Assembly (NCBI RefSeq): GCF_015500075.1
Contig: NZ_CP045496.1
Location: 558,001 to 622,000, forward strand
Source: Mesorhizobium sp. INR15
GTDB taxonomy: Bacteria; Pseudomonadota; Alphaproteobacteria; Rhizobiales; Rhizobiaceae
DNA length: 64,000 nt
Direction of reading: 5' to 3'
This document shows positions 1-7,557 of this stretch, in pieces. Under the pieces are notes generated by a model that saw nothing but the letters and a program-made list of their open reading frames with translations, was not told the origin of the DNA and ran no database searches. Every line of letters starts with the position of its first letter. Positions within the stretch are counted from its first letter, which is position 1. The position numbers and the translations under genes are program-made.

Positions 1-297
1 GAGAAGTTTGCCTCCATACTTCATCCCTTGTGTTCGGTGACGAAAGTCGCCGACGACGGCGATGTGGGCGTGACACCGGTCGCGGCGTGGCTGGCCGCCG
101 TCCGCAGCACGACCGCTCCAAAACAGATGGGAGCAGAGCGTGACGACCATATACTTTCAATCGACGTCGAGAGAGACCTCGCGCTTGTGAAGTTGAAATT
201 GCAGGTACCGCCACGCAAGTTCACGGACCTGCTGTCCTGCCTGAAGGTCAACGGAAACTGGAAGATCGTTCAGAAGGTGATGACTTCGAAGACGTAA
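1..297 (+). CDS. NTF2-like / lumazine-binding-like protein, C-terminal part
   Basis: The reading frame is open from the first base of the window, so the start lies outside and only the last 98 residues are seen. The pattern (a short helix ending in H-P, then an alternating beta-rich stretch E-R-D-L-A-L-V-K-L-K and a final G-N-W-K-I-V-Q-K-V) matches small SnoaL/NTF2-like proteins of the putative lumazine-binding family. These are about 120-130 residues long, so roughly the first quarter is missing. No catalytic role can be given from the fragment. It ends 46 bases before the next gene on the same strand. Family assignment is from the pattern alone and is moderate. Confidence 0.55.
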   Translation, partial: EKFASILHPLCSVTKVADDGDVGVTPVAAWLAAVRSTTAPKQMGAERDDHILSIDVERDLALVKLKLQVPPRKFTDLLSCLKVNGNWKIVQKVMTSKT

Positions 298-343
298 GGG
301 CGGTGCCGCGCATAAAATTGAATCACCCGCCTGCAGGTTGCCC

Positions 344-1153
344 ATGAAGGTTCTGTCTCAAAGCGCCAACACCATGGCCTGCGTCTCGGGATCGTCGAAG
401 GTTTGGTCGCTCTGCGATGGATATGTCGACCTGCCGGCCCGATTGCTCAGGTATCGGAACGGAAAAACAGGCAGGCAGGCAGTGTCGCCTCCGCAGGAAG
501 AGCCGCTCGTTCGGTTGTCGGTCAACTGCTTTCTGCTCGATCGCGCCGGTAGCGATCGCATCCTGATAGATTGTGGTGCGGGTGGAAGCTGGGAGCCGTC
601 CATGGGCCACCTCGAGGAGGCCATGGCCGAGGCGGGCATCGATACATCCTCCATCTCGGTGGTTGCCCTCACCCATGCCCATGGCGACCACATCAATGGT
701 CTTCTTACGCCTGACGGGCGGCGAACATTCGGGAACCTGAGCAAGATCGTGATCGGGGAGGACGCCGTTGCCGAATTCCTCGCCGAGCCGCGATTGGCGG
801 ATTTTCGTCCCCTCCTGGCCCCAATTCGCGCAGGAGACCGACCCGTCGATCACTTGCTCGCGGTGGCGATCCCCGGGCATGCTCCGGGCCATATGGGTTA
901 TCTGCTCAGCACCGGCGAGGACGACATCCTCTTCTGCGGCGACCTGATCCACGTTCCTGCCGCACAATTTGCCCGTCCAGAGCTCACCTGGGCCTATGAC
1001 GCTGACGAGACGATGGCACGGGATAGCCGGATCAGGCTGCTCCAGGAAGCGGCCGACGCACAGGTGTGGCTGGCCGGCGCTCACCTGGGACGACCAGGCA
1101 TCGGCAGAATAGTCAAAGCGGGGCGTGGATACGGGTTCATCCCGGCCGCATAG
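344..1153 (+). CDS. MBL-fold metallo-hydrolase
   Basis: A metallo-beta-lactamase-fold hydrolase of 269 residues. The metal-binding signature T-H-A-H-G-D-H lies near residues 110-116. It is followed by P-G-H-A-P-G-H near 178-184, C-G-D-L-I-H near 199-204 and a C-terminal G-A-H, so the set of two-metal ligands of the family looks complete. The N-terminal half resembles MBL proteins that act on lactone or ester substrates (strand I-L-I-D-C-G-A-G before the histidine motif), but the substrate cannot be read from sequence. I chose the ATG at 344; a TTG two codons earlier is possible. No signal peptide is evident, so it is probably cytoplasmic. Confidence 0.8.
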   Translation: MKVLSQSANTMACVSGSSKVWSLCDGYVDLPARLLRYRNGKTGRQAVSPPQEEPLVRLSVNCFLLDRAGSDRILIDCGAGGSWEPSMGHLEEAMAEAGIDTSSISVVALTHAHGDHINGLLTPDGRRTFGNLSKIVIGEDAVAEFLAEPRLADFRPLLAPIRAGDRPVDHLLAVAIPGHAPGHMGYLLSTGEDDILFCGDLIHVPAAQFARPELTWAYDADETMARDSRIRLLQEAADAQVWLAGAHLGRPGIGRIVKAGRGYGFIPAA

Positions 1154-1431
1154 TCGCCGGGTGCTGAATTTGCTTCAGACATCATGCTCCGCTGCAGCAA
1201 GGCATTTTACAGCGCCTGCTGGACGGAACGTCCTGGATCGGCACGCGTGGCGATGGCCGCCAAACGACCCTAGGCCATTACTGCGAGATGCAAGACGACT
1301 GCCAGAAGCGCAGCCGGCCCACGAAGGGAATCTCAGCCGACTACCCCACGAAGCCTGAAACCAGCGCAATCGATCAGGGTTCTGGCTGGATCGTCGGCCA
1401 AACCGCACGGCCCATACGGACAAATATCCCT
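1154..1431. other. Gap with an unrecognised open frame
   Basis: This gap lies between the convergent MBL-fold and LysR genes. One plus-strand frame is open from about 1163 to 1449, running into the 3' end of the LysR gene. It has no good start codon or ribosome site. Its translation contains D-G-T-S-W-I-G-T-R-G-D-G-R-Q-T-T-L-G-H-Y and C-E-M-Q-D-D-C, which look protein-like but match no family I recognise. It could be a decayed gene end or chance in GC-rich DNA. No convincing terminator is visible. Confidence 0.3.
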
Positions 1432-2325
1432 TCAGCTCCGATGTCGTAGCGCATCGACTATGACCTTGAACGCCGGAAGATTCTGACGGCGGCTCGGATA
1501 GTAGAGGAAATAGCCGTCGAAGAACGGAGACCAATCATCGAGCACCTGCACTAGCAGGCCCGAAGCGATGTGCTGCGCCACAATGTTTTCGGGGACATAG
1601 GCGATGCCGTAGCCGCTCGCAGCGGCATCGATCATCGCGTAGGAATTGTTGAAGGTCAGTTGTCCGTTCACCCTGACGCGCAGTGCCTGGCCATCCTTCT
1701 CAAATTCCCAGGCATATAGGCCCCCGGCGGTCTCGTGACGCATGTTGATGCAAATGTGTCTGACCAGATCTTGCGGATGCCCAGGCACGCCATGCGCATC
1801 GAGATATGCGGGAGAAGCCACGGCCACCAAACGCCAGTCCGGACCAATTCGGACCGCGATCATGTCCTTCTCGACGCTCTCCCCCAGCCGGACGCCCGCG
1901 TCGAAGCCCTCCTCGACGATGTTGCGGAACGTGCTGTCCAGGATCAGTTCGACACCGATATCGGGATAGGCGCTGAGGACCGGCTTCAGCTTGGGCCAAA
2001 CCACGCTTTCAAGCGCGTGGTCGGAAAGCGTCAGCCTGATCGAGCCCGAGGGCTTGTCACGGAACGCCATCAGCGCGGCGATCTCGTCCTCGATTTCGCC
2101 GATGCGCGGAGCGATCGTCTGTAACAACCGCTCTCCTGCGGCGGTCGTCGCGACATTGCGCGTGGTGCGGCTCAGGAGGCGTATGCCCATTCGCGCTTCG
2201 AGCTGTTTGATCGCGTGGCTGAGCGTCGATTGCGCCACGCCGAGCCTTGCCGCCGCCTTGGTGAAGCTGCGCTCCTCGGCAACGGCCTGAAACCACGTCA
2301 GTTGATTAAGGTCGGTTTTGGCCAT
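1432..2325 (-). CDS. LysR family transcriptional regulator
   Basis: A LysR-type regulator of 297 residues. The N-terminal winged helix-turn-helix (about residues 5-63) carries the typical F-T-K-A-A-A-R-L-G-V-A-Q-S-T-L-S core followed by a linker helix and the L-L-S-R-T-T-R wing. A periplasmic-binding-like effector domain occupies about residues 90-295. The start at 2325 has a good ribosome site (GAAGGA, five bases upstream); an in-frame start ten codons earlier is less likely. It is divergent from the MFS exporter and hydrolase at 2460-4801, the usual arrangement for a LysR regulator and its targets, and a palindrome with a T-N11-A core lies between them. The effector is unknown. Confidence 0.9.
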   Translation of the reverse strand: MAKTDLNQLTWFQAVAEERSFTKAAARLGVAQSTLSHAIKQLEARMGIRLLSRTTRNVATTAAGERLLQTIAPRIGEIEDEIAALMAFRDKPSGSIRLTLSDHALESVVWPKLKPVLSAYPDIGVELILDSTFRNIVEEGFDAGVRLGESVEKDMIAVRIGPDWRLVAVASPAYLDAHGVPGHPQDLVRHICINMRHETAGGLYAWEFEKDGQALRVRVNGQLTFNNSYAMIDAAASGYGIAYVPENIVAQHIASGLLVQVLDDWSPFFDGYFLYYPSRRQNLPAFKVIVDALRHRS

Positions 2326-2400
2326 GGCGTTCCTTCGTTTGCCTTCCTGCGGCACATTATTCGGCCCAGTCGATTAGTTCATGCCGATTTCGATGGGTAA

Positions 2401-2419
2401 TCGTTTTATGGCAAAACGA
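2401..2419. promoter_or_regulatory. Palindrome in LysR/MFS divergent gap, candidate LysR box
   Basis: A perfect inverted repeat, TCGTTTT-ATGGC-AAAACGA, seven bases per arm, lies between the divergent LysR and MFS starts. Its inner part reads T-N11-A, the loose consensus of LysR-type operator sites. It ends 40 bases before the GTG start of the exporter. That the LysR product binds here is inference. Confidence 0.45.
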
Positions 2420-2459
2420 CTAGGTTTGCACTGCAACAATTCAGCAGGAGCGAACGAAC

Positions 2460-3659
2460 GTGGCGATTGCCTTCACAACAGATGCGGGCAGCAAACCGGA
2501 CGCCGCCTGGGGCGCGGTTCTCTCGATGGCGCTCTGCGTGGCGATGCTAATCGCCTCGGAATTCATGCCAGTCAGCCTGCTTACCCCGATGGCGCAAGGG
2601 CTACACGCAACGACCGGACAGACCGGGCAGGCAATTTCGATCAGCGGCCTCTTCGCGGTCGCGGCCAGCATGATGATCACCACCGCCGCTGGGACGCTGA
2701 ACCGGAAATGGGTCCTGGTCGCGATGACCGCTCTGATGTTGCTGTCACTGATTTTGGTGGCGGCCGCGCCGAATTTCGCGGTGCTCATGATCGGCCGCGC
2801 GCTGCTCGGAATCTGCATAGGCGGGTTCTGGGCGTTGGCCACGGCTGTCATCATGCGGCTGGTTCCCGAAAACGACGTTCCGCGCGCGCTCGCCTTGATG
2901 TATGGCGGGCAGGCCATCGCGGCGGCCTTCGCGGCGCCGATAGGCAGCTATCTGGGAGACATGTTCGGCTGGCGCGCGGTGTTTTGGGCGCTGACGCCGA
3001 TCGTGGCCGGCAATCTGGTCTGGCATATAGTGGCGCTGCCGTCACTGCCCGCAAGCCAGCGCCAAGACTTCCGGACCATGGTCGATCTGCTCAAGCGCCC
3101 TTACTTCCTGCGCGGCTTGGTTGCGGCGATGCTATCCTGGGGCTCCGCTTTCACCATGTTCACCTATCTGCGTCCGTTCCTGGAGCAGGTGACAGGCGTG
3201 GCCGTGGGGACACTCTCGATCCTTCTGCTCGTACTGGGCTGCGCCGGTTTCGTTGGCACCTGGGCAGCGGGTCGTTTCGTGAGCGGCAATGTGGCACCGC
3301 TGCTGCGGCTGCCGGCGCTACTGATGGGCGGCTGCACGCTGGGACTTCTGCTTCTCGGCGGCTCGGTCGCCGCGGCCGGCTTATTCCTTGCTCTTTGGGG
3401 CGCGATGAACACCGCCATGTCGGTCATCTGGATGACATGGATGTCGCAGAACGCGGCCGATGCGCCCGAGGCTGCCGGCAGCCTGATGGTGGCGGCGATC
3501 CAGGCCTCGATCCTGCTGGGCGCGGTCATTGGCGGGCTGCTTCTGGACGGTCTGACAATCATGGCGACCTTCACCGGCAGTGTGGTTCTCGCCGGTCTCG
3601 CAATCAGCCTCATCGGCAGTGGGCAGCGGCTGCTCAAGCCCGATCGCTCGCAGACATAG
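2460..3659 (+). CDS. MFS transporter, DHA1-type exporter
   Basis: A 399-residue major facilitator superfamily protein with about twelve hydrophobic segments. It has the motif A-S-E-F-M-P-V-S-L-L in helix 1, the helix 2-3 loop A-G-T-L-N-R-K, and G-R-A-L-L-G-I-C-I-G-G-F-W. These are typical of the NepI/YdhP/AraJ branch of 12-helix proton-driven drug or metabolite exporters. I chose the GTG start at 2460 because AGGAG lies seven to eleven bases upstream. It is the first gene of a two-gene unit with the alpha/beta hydrolase 47 bases downstream and is divergent from the LysR regulator that probably controls it. The substrate is unknown. Confidence 0.88.
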   Translation: MAIAFTTDAGSKPDAAWGAVLSMALCVAMLIASEFMPVSLLTPMAQGLHATTGQTGQAISISGLFAVAASMMITTAAGTLNRKWVLVAMTALMLLSLILVAAAPNFAVLMIGRALLGICIGGFWALATAVIMRLVPENDVPRALALMYGGQAIAAAFAAPIGSYLGDMFGWRAVFWALTPIVAGNLVWHIVALPSLPASQRQDFRTMVDLLKRPYFLRGLVAAMLSWGSAFTMFTYLRPFLEQVTGVAVGTLSILLLVLGCAGFVGTWAAGRFVSGNVAPLLRLPALLMGGCTLGLLLLGGSVAAAGLFLALWGAMNTAMSVIWMTWMSQNAADAPEAAGSLMVAAIQASILLGAVIGGLLLDGLTIMATFTGSVVLAGLAISLIGSGQRLLKPDRSQT

Positions 3660-3706
3660 GTCATCCAATCAAAAGGCTCATTCCAAACCAAGCAGGAGAC
3701 CGACAA

Positions 3707-4801
3707 ATGCCTACGGATACCTCTGAAACGAACTCGTCGACTCACCTCATTCACCGGCGCGAGCTTCTGAAGCTGACCGGCGCAGGCGCCGCCGCATTCG
3801 GCGTAGTTTCGATGTTCAACACCCCCCAAGCAAAGGCTCAGAATATGTCAGACGAATGGGATAAGGTCTTTCCGCGCAGCGAGAGCGTCGATCACGAGAA
3901 GGTCACGTTCAAGAACCGCTACGGCATCACCCTGACGGCCGATCTGTATCTGCCGAAGGACCGCGCCGCTAACCGCCTGCCGGCCATTGTCGTCAGCGGC
4001 CCGTTCGGCGCTGTCAAGGAACAGTCCTCGGGCCTCTATGCGCAGACAATGGCCGAGCGCGGCTTCGTCACGCTGGCTTTCGATCCGTCCTTTACCGGCG
4101 AAAGCGGCGGTGAGCCCCGCAACGTCGCGTCGCCAGACATCAACACCGAGGATTTCATGGCGGGGGTGGACTATCTCGGCCTGCATGCTTCCGTGGACCG
4201 CGAGCGCATCGGCGTCATCGGCATCTGCGGCTGGGGTGGCATGGCGTTGAACGCCGTAGCTGCCGACAAGCGCGTCAAGGCCGTTGCCGCCAGCACCATG
4301 TACGACATGACACGTCTCATGTCGAAGGGCTACAATGACAGCGTGACCCTCGAACAGCGCTCGCAGGCGCTGGAGCAACTGAGCCATCAGCGTTGGGAAG
4401 ACGCCGCGAACGGAACTCCGGCGTATCAACCACCCTACAACGAACTCAAGGGCGGCGAGGCGCGGTTCCTGGTCGACTACCACGACTATTACATGACGCC
4501 GCGCGGGTACCATGTGCGTGCAGCCAACTCAGGCAACTCCTGGACGCAGACCACGCCGTTGTCGTTCATGAACATGCCGATCCTGACCTATATTTCGGAA
4601 ATCTCGCCGCGCCCGGTCCTGTTCATCCACGGCGAAAACGCCCACTCGCGCTACTTCAGCGAGACCGCCTTTGCGGCAGCAGCGGAGCCCAAGGAACTTG
4701 TGATCGTCCCCGGCGCCAGCCACACGGACCTTTACGACAAGGTGGAGGTGATCCCGTTCGACAAGCTGACCAGTTTCTTCAATCAGCACCTCGCTGCGTA
4801 A
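3707..4801 (+). CDS. Alpha/beta hydrolase with Tat-type signal
   Basis: A 364-residue alpha/beta hydrolase of the YcjY/dienelactone-hydrolase-like group. The N-terminus has a twin-arginine motif H-R-R-E-L-L-K followed by a hydrophobic stretch and an A-K-A-Q cleavage region near residue 44, so export as a folded protein is expected. Downstream come the strand I-V-V-S-G-P-F-G, a nucleophile-elbow position I-G-I-C-G-W-G-G (Cys where Ser is commonest, as in dienelactone hydrolases), D-P-S-F-T-G-E and a final G-A-S-H-T-D supplying the histidine. The ATG at 3707 has AGGAG ten bases upstream. It follows the MFS exporter and precedes a hairpin, so both probably share one transcript. The substrate is unknown. 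Confidence 0.82.
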   Translation: MPTDTSETNSSTHLIHRRELLKLTGAGAAAFGVVSMFNTPQAKAQNMSDEWDKVFPRSESVDHEKVTFKNRYGITLTADLYLPKDRAANRLPAIVVSGPFGAVKEQSSGLYAQTMAERGFVTLAFDPSFTGESGGEPRNVASPDINTEDFMAGVDYLGLHASVDRERIGVIGICGWGGMALNAVAADKRVKAVAASTMYDMTRLMSKGYNDSVTLEQRSQALEQLSHQRWEDAANGTPAYQPPYNELKGGEARFLVDYHDYYMTPRGYHVRAANSGNSWTQTTPLSFMNMPILTYISEISPRPVLFIHGENAHSRYFSETAFAAAAEPKELVIVPGASHTDLYDKVEVIPFDKLTSFFNQHLAA

Positions 4802-4806
4802 GTGGC

Positions 4807-4840
4807 GAGAGAGAGCCCGCCCTGTCGGGCAGGCTCTCTC
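4807..4840 (+). terminator. Hairpin after the hydrolase gene
   Basis: GAGAGAGCC at 4807-4815 pairs with GGCTCTCTC at 4832-4840, with further GC pairing inside. It begins five bases after the hydrolase stop codon. There is no clear T run, so it may stabilise the 3' end or act as a weak terminator. Confidence 0.55.
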
Positions 4841-4871
4841 TGAACAGGTTAGGATAAAAAGAGATGGCCGC

Positions 4872-5282
4872 ATGCTGAAATTATTGCTGAGCGCCGCTGC
4901 TCTCACAGTGGCAATGGAGGGAACCGCCGTGGCTCAGGAGCGCATTCGTATTTCATCGGACTGGGGCGAGGTCATAGCCGATCTTGCCGATAACGAAGCC
5001 GCAAACGCCTTGGCTCGGATGTTGCCCCTTACCATTGAGATGAGCGACCATCTTCGTCAGGAAAAGACCGGCAATCTACCGGCCACGCTGCCGGAACAGT
5101 CACGGCAGCGCGACTTCTCGGCCGGCACGATTGGGCTGTGGAGTTCGGATCATTTCGTGATCTATTATCGGAATGGTCGCGTCCCTTCGCCCGGCATCAT
5201 TGTGCTCGGAAAAGCGACTGGCGGTCTGTCGATATTTGATCGTCCCGGTCCAGTCACGGTAAGAATTGAACGTTCTGACTGA
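4872..5282 (+). CDS. Secreted cyclophilin-like fold protein
   Basis: A 136-residue protein with a Sec signal peptide (short basic start, hydrophobic core to about residue 18, cleavage after A-V-A-Q). The mature part has strand I-R-I-S-S-D-W, helix N-E-A-A-N-A-L-A-R-M-L-P and later W-S-S-D-H-F-V-I-Y-Y and P-S-P-G-I-I-V-L-G-K. This is the layout of the small cyclophilin-like domain found in many bacterial secreted proteins. These lack proven isomerase activity, so no reaction is assigned. It lies just downstream of the LysR-linked hydrolase operon, separated by a hairpin, and ends 31 bases before the tail-to-tail MAPEG remnant. Confidence 0.72.
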   Translation: MLKLLLSAAALTVAMEGTAVAQERIRISSDWGEVIADLADNEAANALARMLPLTIEMSDHLRQEKTGNLPATLPEQSRQRDFSAGTIGLWSSDHFVIYYRNGRVPSPGIIVLGKATGGLSIFDRPGPVTVRIERSD

Positions 5283-5313
5283 AGCTGGAAACAACTGGGC
5301 GTGATCAGCCAGG

Positions 5314-5577
5314 TCACACGAACCCGACGGCTGCAATCAGCCGTCCTGCGGCGCCTAGCAACGCCAAATATGTGAGGATACCAAAACCGCGCACAGGCCC
5401 CGACGCTGTCAGCATACCGAACGCATGCAGAACGCGTCCGATCACAAGGATCGCGCCGAAAGGAATGACGATCCAAGCTGGCGCGGCTCGAGTCTCGACC
5501 AGGCCAAGGGTGGTCACGCCGAGCGGCACATACTCGATGAAGTTGCCTTGCGCCCGGATAAGCAATGTGGAGGGCAA
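5314..5577 (-). pseudogene. MAPEG-family membrane protein, 5'-truncated remnant
   Basis: The surviving 87 residues contain R-A-Q-G-N-F-I-E-Y-V-P-L, the most conserved block of MAPEG proteins (eicosanoid/glutathione membrane family), then three hydrophobic helices. Full-length bacterial MAPEG proteins are about 130 residues, with some 45-50 residues and one helix before this block. Here the frame begins with TTG only a few codons before it. The break lies 12 bases from the left copy of the tRNA-Arg direct repeat, so the 5' part was probably lost in the history of integration at this tRNA. It is unlikely to be functional. Confidence 0.72.
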
Positions 5578-5588
5578 CCGGCGGTATT

Positions 5589-5634
5589 TGGCGCGCCCGA
5601 AGAGATTCGAACTCCTGACCCCCAGATTCGTAGT
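5589..5634. repeat. Left attachment repeat (tRNA-Arg 3' fragment)
   Basis: These 46 bases are identical to 14574-14619, the 3' 46 bases of the intact tRNA-Arg gene including CCA. Immediately beyond base 5634 the two copies diverge (t versus c, then unrelated). It lacks the 5' half of the tRNA, so it is an att site, not a tRNA gene. Confidence 0.9.
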
Positions 5635-5760
5635 TTACTTTCGTGATTCGCCGAGCATATCCAATTGTTCCCCATAAATTTAAATGCATCTATAATTTCA
5701 GTTAGTTGCGAAAACCTGCGAATTTTGGCGTAGACGCGGCGGCCTATCCTATGAGAGTCT

Positions 5761-5786
5761 AAAACCGGCTGAAAAACCGGCTGAAT
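5761..5786. repeat. Internal 26-bp repeat, left copy (candidate integrase arm site)
   Basis: A 26-base stretch, itself two tandem copies of an 11-12 base unit AAACCGGCTGA, occurs again identically and in the same orientation at 14480-14505. One copy lies just inside each end of the element (126 bases inside the left repeat, 68 inside the right). Paired direct repeats flanking the crossover site are what arm-type integrase or excisionase sites look like; the role is inferred. Confidence 0.6.
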
Positions 5787-5825
5787 ATTTTGGCCGATAT
5801 CCACTAGACTTGCAGGAGCCGCGCT

Positions 5826-7271
5826 ATGGCCGACATCCGTATCCTCATCAACGACAGGGCGGTCAGCGACCTTAAGGCGCCTGGTTCGGGGCAGTATCGC
5901 GCCCGCGACACCCAGCTTAAAGGGTTCCACGTCATCGTCGGCAGGCGGAGCAAGACATTCGCCGTTCAAGGAGACCTGCGGAAGGATGGCAAGCGCGTTG
6001 CATCGATCTCAGTACGGATTGGCTACGCGGAGACGATGTCTACTCGTGAGGCTCGCGCAACAGCAAAGACATACCTCGCGCAGATTTCCAAGGGGGAACA
6101 CCCGGATCCGAAACCGGACTTGCCGACCGAGCAACTAGGCAGTGCCAGTGTGTCTCGGGACAATCCGACGCTACAGTTGGATCAACAGGCGGATGCAGCA
6201 CCCAAAGGGGTCACCTTGAGCCGAGCATGGGAGCGTTATCGCGATGCACACCTGATCCGGAAGGGCCGAAGCGACGGTACGATCGAGGGCTACCGCGACC
6301 ATATTGAGCGACTCTTCAAGGATTGGCGAGATACGCCCTTGCAGGAGCTCGCTGAGGACCCGGCCAAAGTTATCACCAGGCATGACGAGATCACCAAAGA
6401 GCACGGCCCCTACATCGCTAACGGCAGCATGCGGACCTTGCGCGCAGTCTACAATCATGCGCGCAGGGCCCATCGCTATCTCCCCGCCGATAACCCGGCA
6501 AGCATCGTGGATTGGAATTCAGAGAAACGGCGTAGCACAGCAATGGGGCTCGACGATCTGTCCCATTGGTTCCATCAAGTCGCCGCGCTGCAGAATCCTA
6601 TCAGGCGAGAATTCCACCTGTTCTCTCTGCTTTCCGGGTGCCGGCCAACGGCGCTGATGGAGGCACAGCCGCAGCATCTGGATCTGCGACGCCGCACACT
6701 GCATATTCCTCGGCCCAAGGGTGGCGCAGACCGTGCCTTCGACATCCCGTTGTCGCGCCAGATGATCCTCTGCCTTGTGCGCGCGATCCGCTTTGCCCGC
6801 CATTTCTATCCCTCCGAAGCCGATAACTGGCTCTTCACGGCGGACAGTGATAGCGGCCATCTGGCCGAACAGAAAGAAAATCGAGACGTTCTTGCAAAGC
6901 GGGGCAATGACTTACGCCAGACGTTTAGAACGCTTGCGACCCCGGCGGGCGTCTCCGAGTTCGACGCACGACTGCTGATGAACCACTCCATCCCCGGCGT
7001 GAATGCCGGGTATATTTCGCGGCACAAGCTGCTTGAAGATCACCTTCGTGCGCAACAACAAGCCATCAGCAACACGATGTTCAGCGGCGTGGGCAATATG
7101 ACCACTAAGGACGCAACAATTCGCTCATGGCTTGGTCCATATGCGGCGCATAAAGCAATCGACGCCGCCAAGCGGGAAGGGAGCAGCGCTCTGCGCGATG
7201 CTGCATTGGAAAGAGGGGATCTGGCTCAAAGGCGAGCGGCCTCGACCGCGACATTCAACCTGAACTTTTGA
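5826..7271 (+). CDS. int: Tyrosine-type site-specific recombinase (integrase)
   Basis: A 481-residue tyrosine recombinase beside the left att repeat, so the likely integrase for the tRNA-Arg element. An N-terminal arm-binding region (about 1-100) with a helix T-R-E-A-R-A-T-A-K is followed by a core-binding SAM-like domain (about 128-230). The catalytic domain has S-G-C-R-P with Arg273, the beta-hairpin P-K-G-G with Lys298, N-D-L-R with Arg364, L-M-N-H with His387 and G-Y-I with the nucleophile Tyr396. The first position of the H-x-x-R box is Asn361 where His is commonest; Lys, Arg and His are accepted variants. About 85 residues extend past the tyrosine. The start has AGGAG eight bases upstream. 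Confidence 0.9.
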   Translation: MADIRILINDRAVSDLKAPGSGQYRARDTQLKGFHVIVGRRSKTFAVQGDLRKDGKRVASISVRIGYAETMSTREARATAKTYLAQISKGEHPDPKPDLPTEQLGSASVSRDNPTLQLDQQADAAPKGVTLSRAWERYRDAHLIRKGRSDGTIEGYRDHIERLFKDWRDTPLQELAEDPAKVITRHDEITKEHGPYIANGSMRTLRAVYNHARRAHRYLPADNPASIVDWNSEKRRSTAMGLDDLSHWFHQVAALQNPIRREFHLFSLLSGCRPTALMEAQPQHLDLRRRTLHIPRPKGGADRAFDIPLSRQMILCLVRAIRFARHFYPSEADNWLFTADSDSGHLAEQKENRDVLAKRGNDLRQTFRTLATPAGVSEFDARLLMNHSIPGVNAGYISRHKLLEDHLRAQQQAISNTMFSGVGNMTTKDATIRSWLGPYAAHKAIDAAKREGSSALRDAALERGDLAQRRAASTATFNLNF

Positions 7272-7557
7272 GCGAGTTCTGGAGAGCCACGGGGACCTCG
7301 GCAGCTCATCGTTCGGATGATCCATCTAGGCATCGGTTGGTCGCCTATCAGGGTGTTCGAGTCAGGAGAGCCCTATCGCCTTTCCCCCCACTCGGAAACC
7401 CCGCGATATTTCCTACGGTGTTGGGCGTAATGGCCTGTATCGGTGTAAGACCAGGGGCAAGGGCAAGTGAAAGTCATGCGCCTCGTTAAGGCGTTCACGG
7501 ACGCGGTCCAAATCCGCGCAACCTGCCACAAGTTTCAGGTCGCGCGGAGCGCTATCT

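Noticed and set aside
1125..1358. A 77-codon gene after the MBL-fold gene
   Set aside because: It starts inside the MBL gene in another frame, is Arg/His/Pro-rich and has no ribosome site.
2381..4801. An apparent 806-codon gene on the plus strand
   Set aside because: Only the part from 3707 is a real protein (Tat signal plus hydrolase). The upstream part is the out-of-frame shadow of the MFS gene at 2460-3659.
5589..5634. A second tRNA-Arg gene
   Set aside because: Only the 3' 46 bases are present; the acceptor 5' strand, D arm and 5' anticodon arm are missing. It is an att repeat.
7272..7557. A small gene between integrase and the HerA-type gene
   Set aside because: Short frames here lack ribosome sites and protein-like composition; I see only non-coding sequence.
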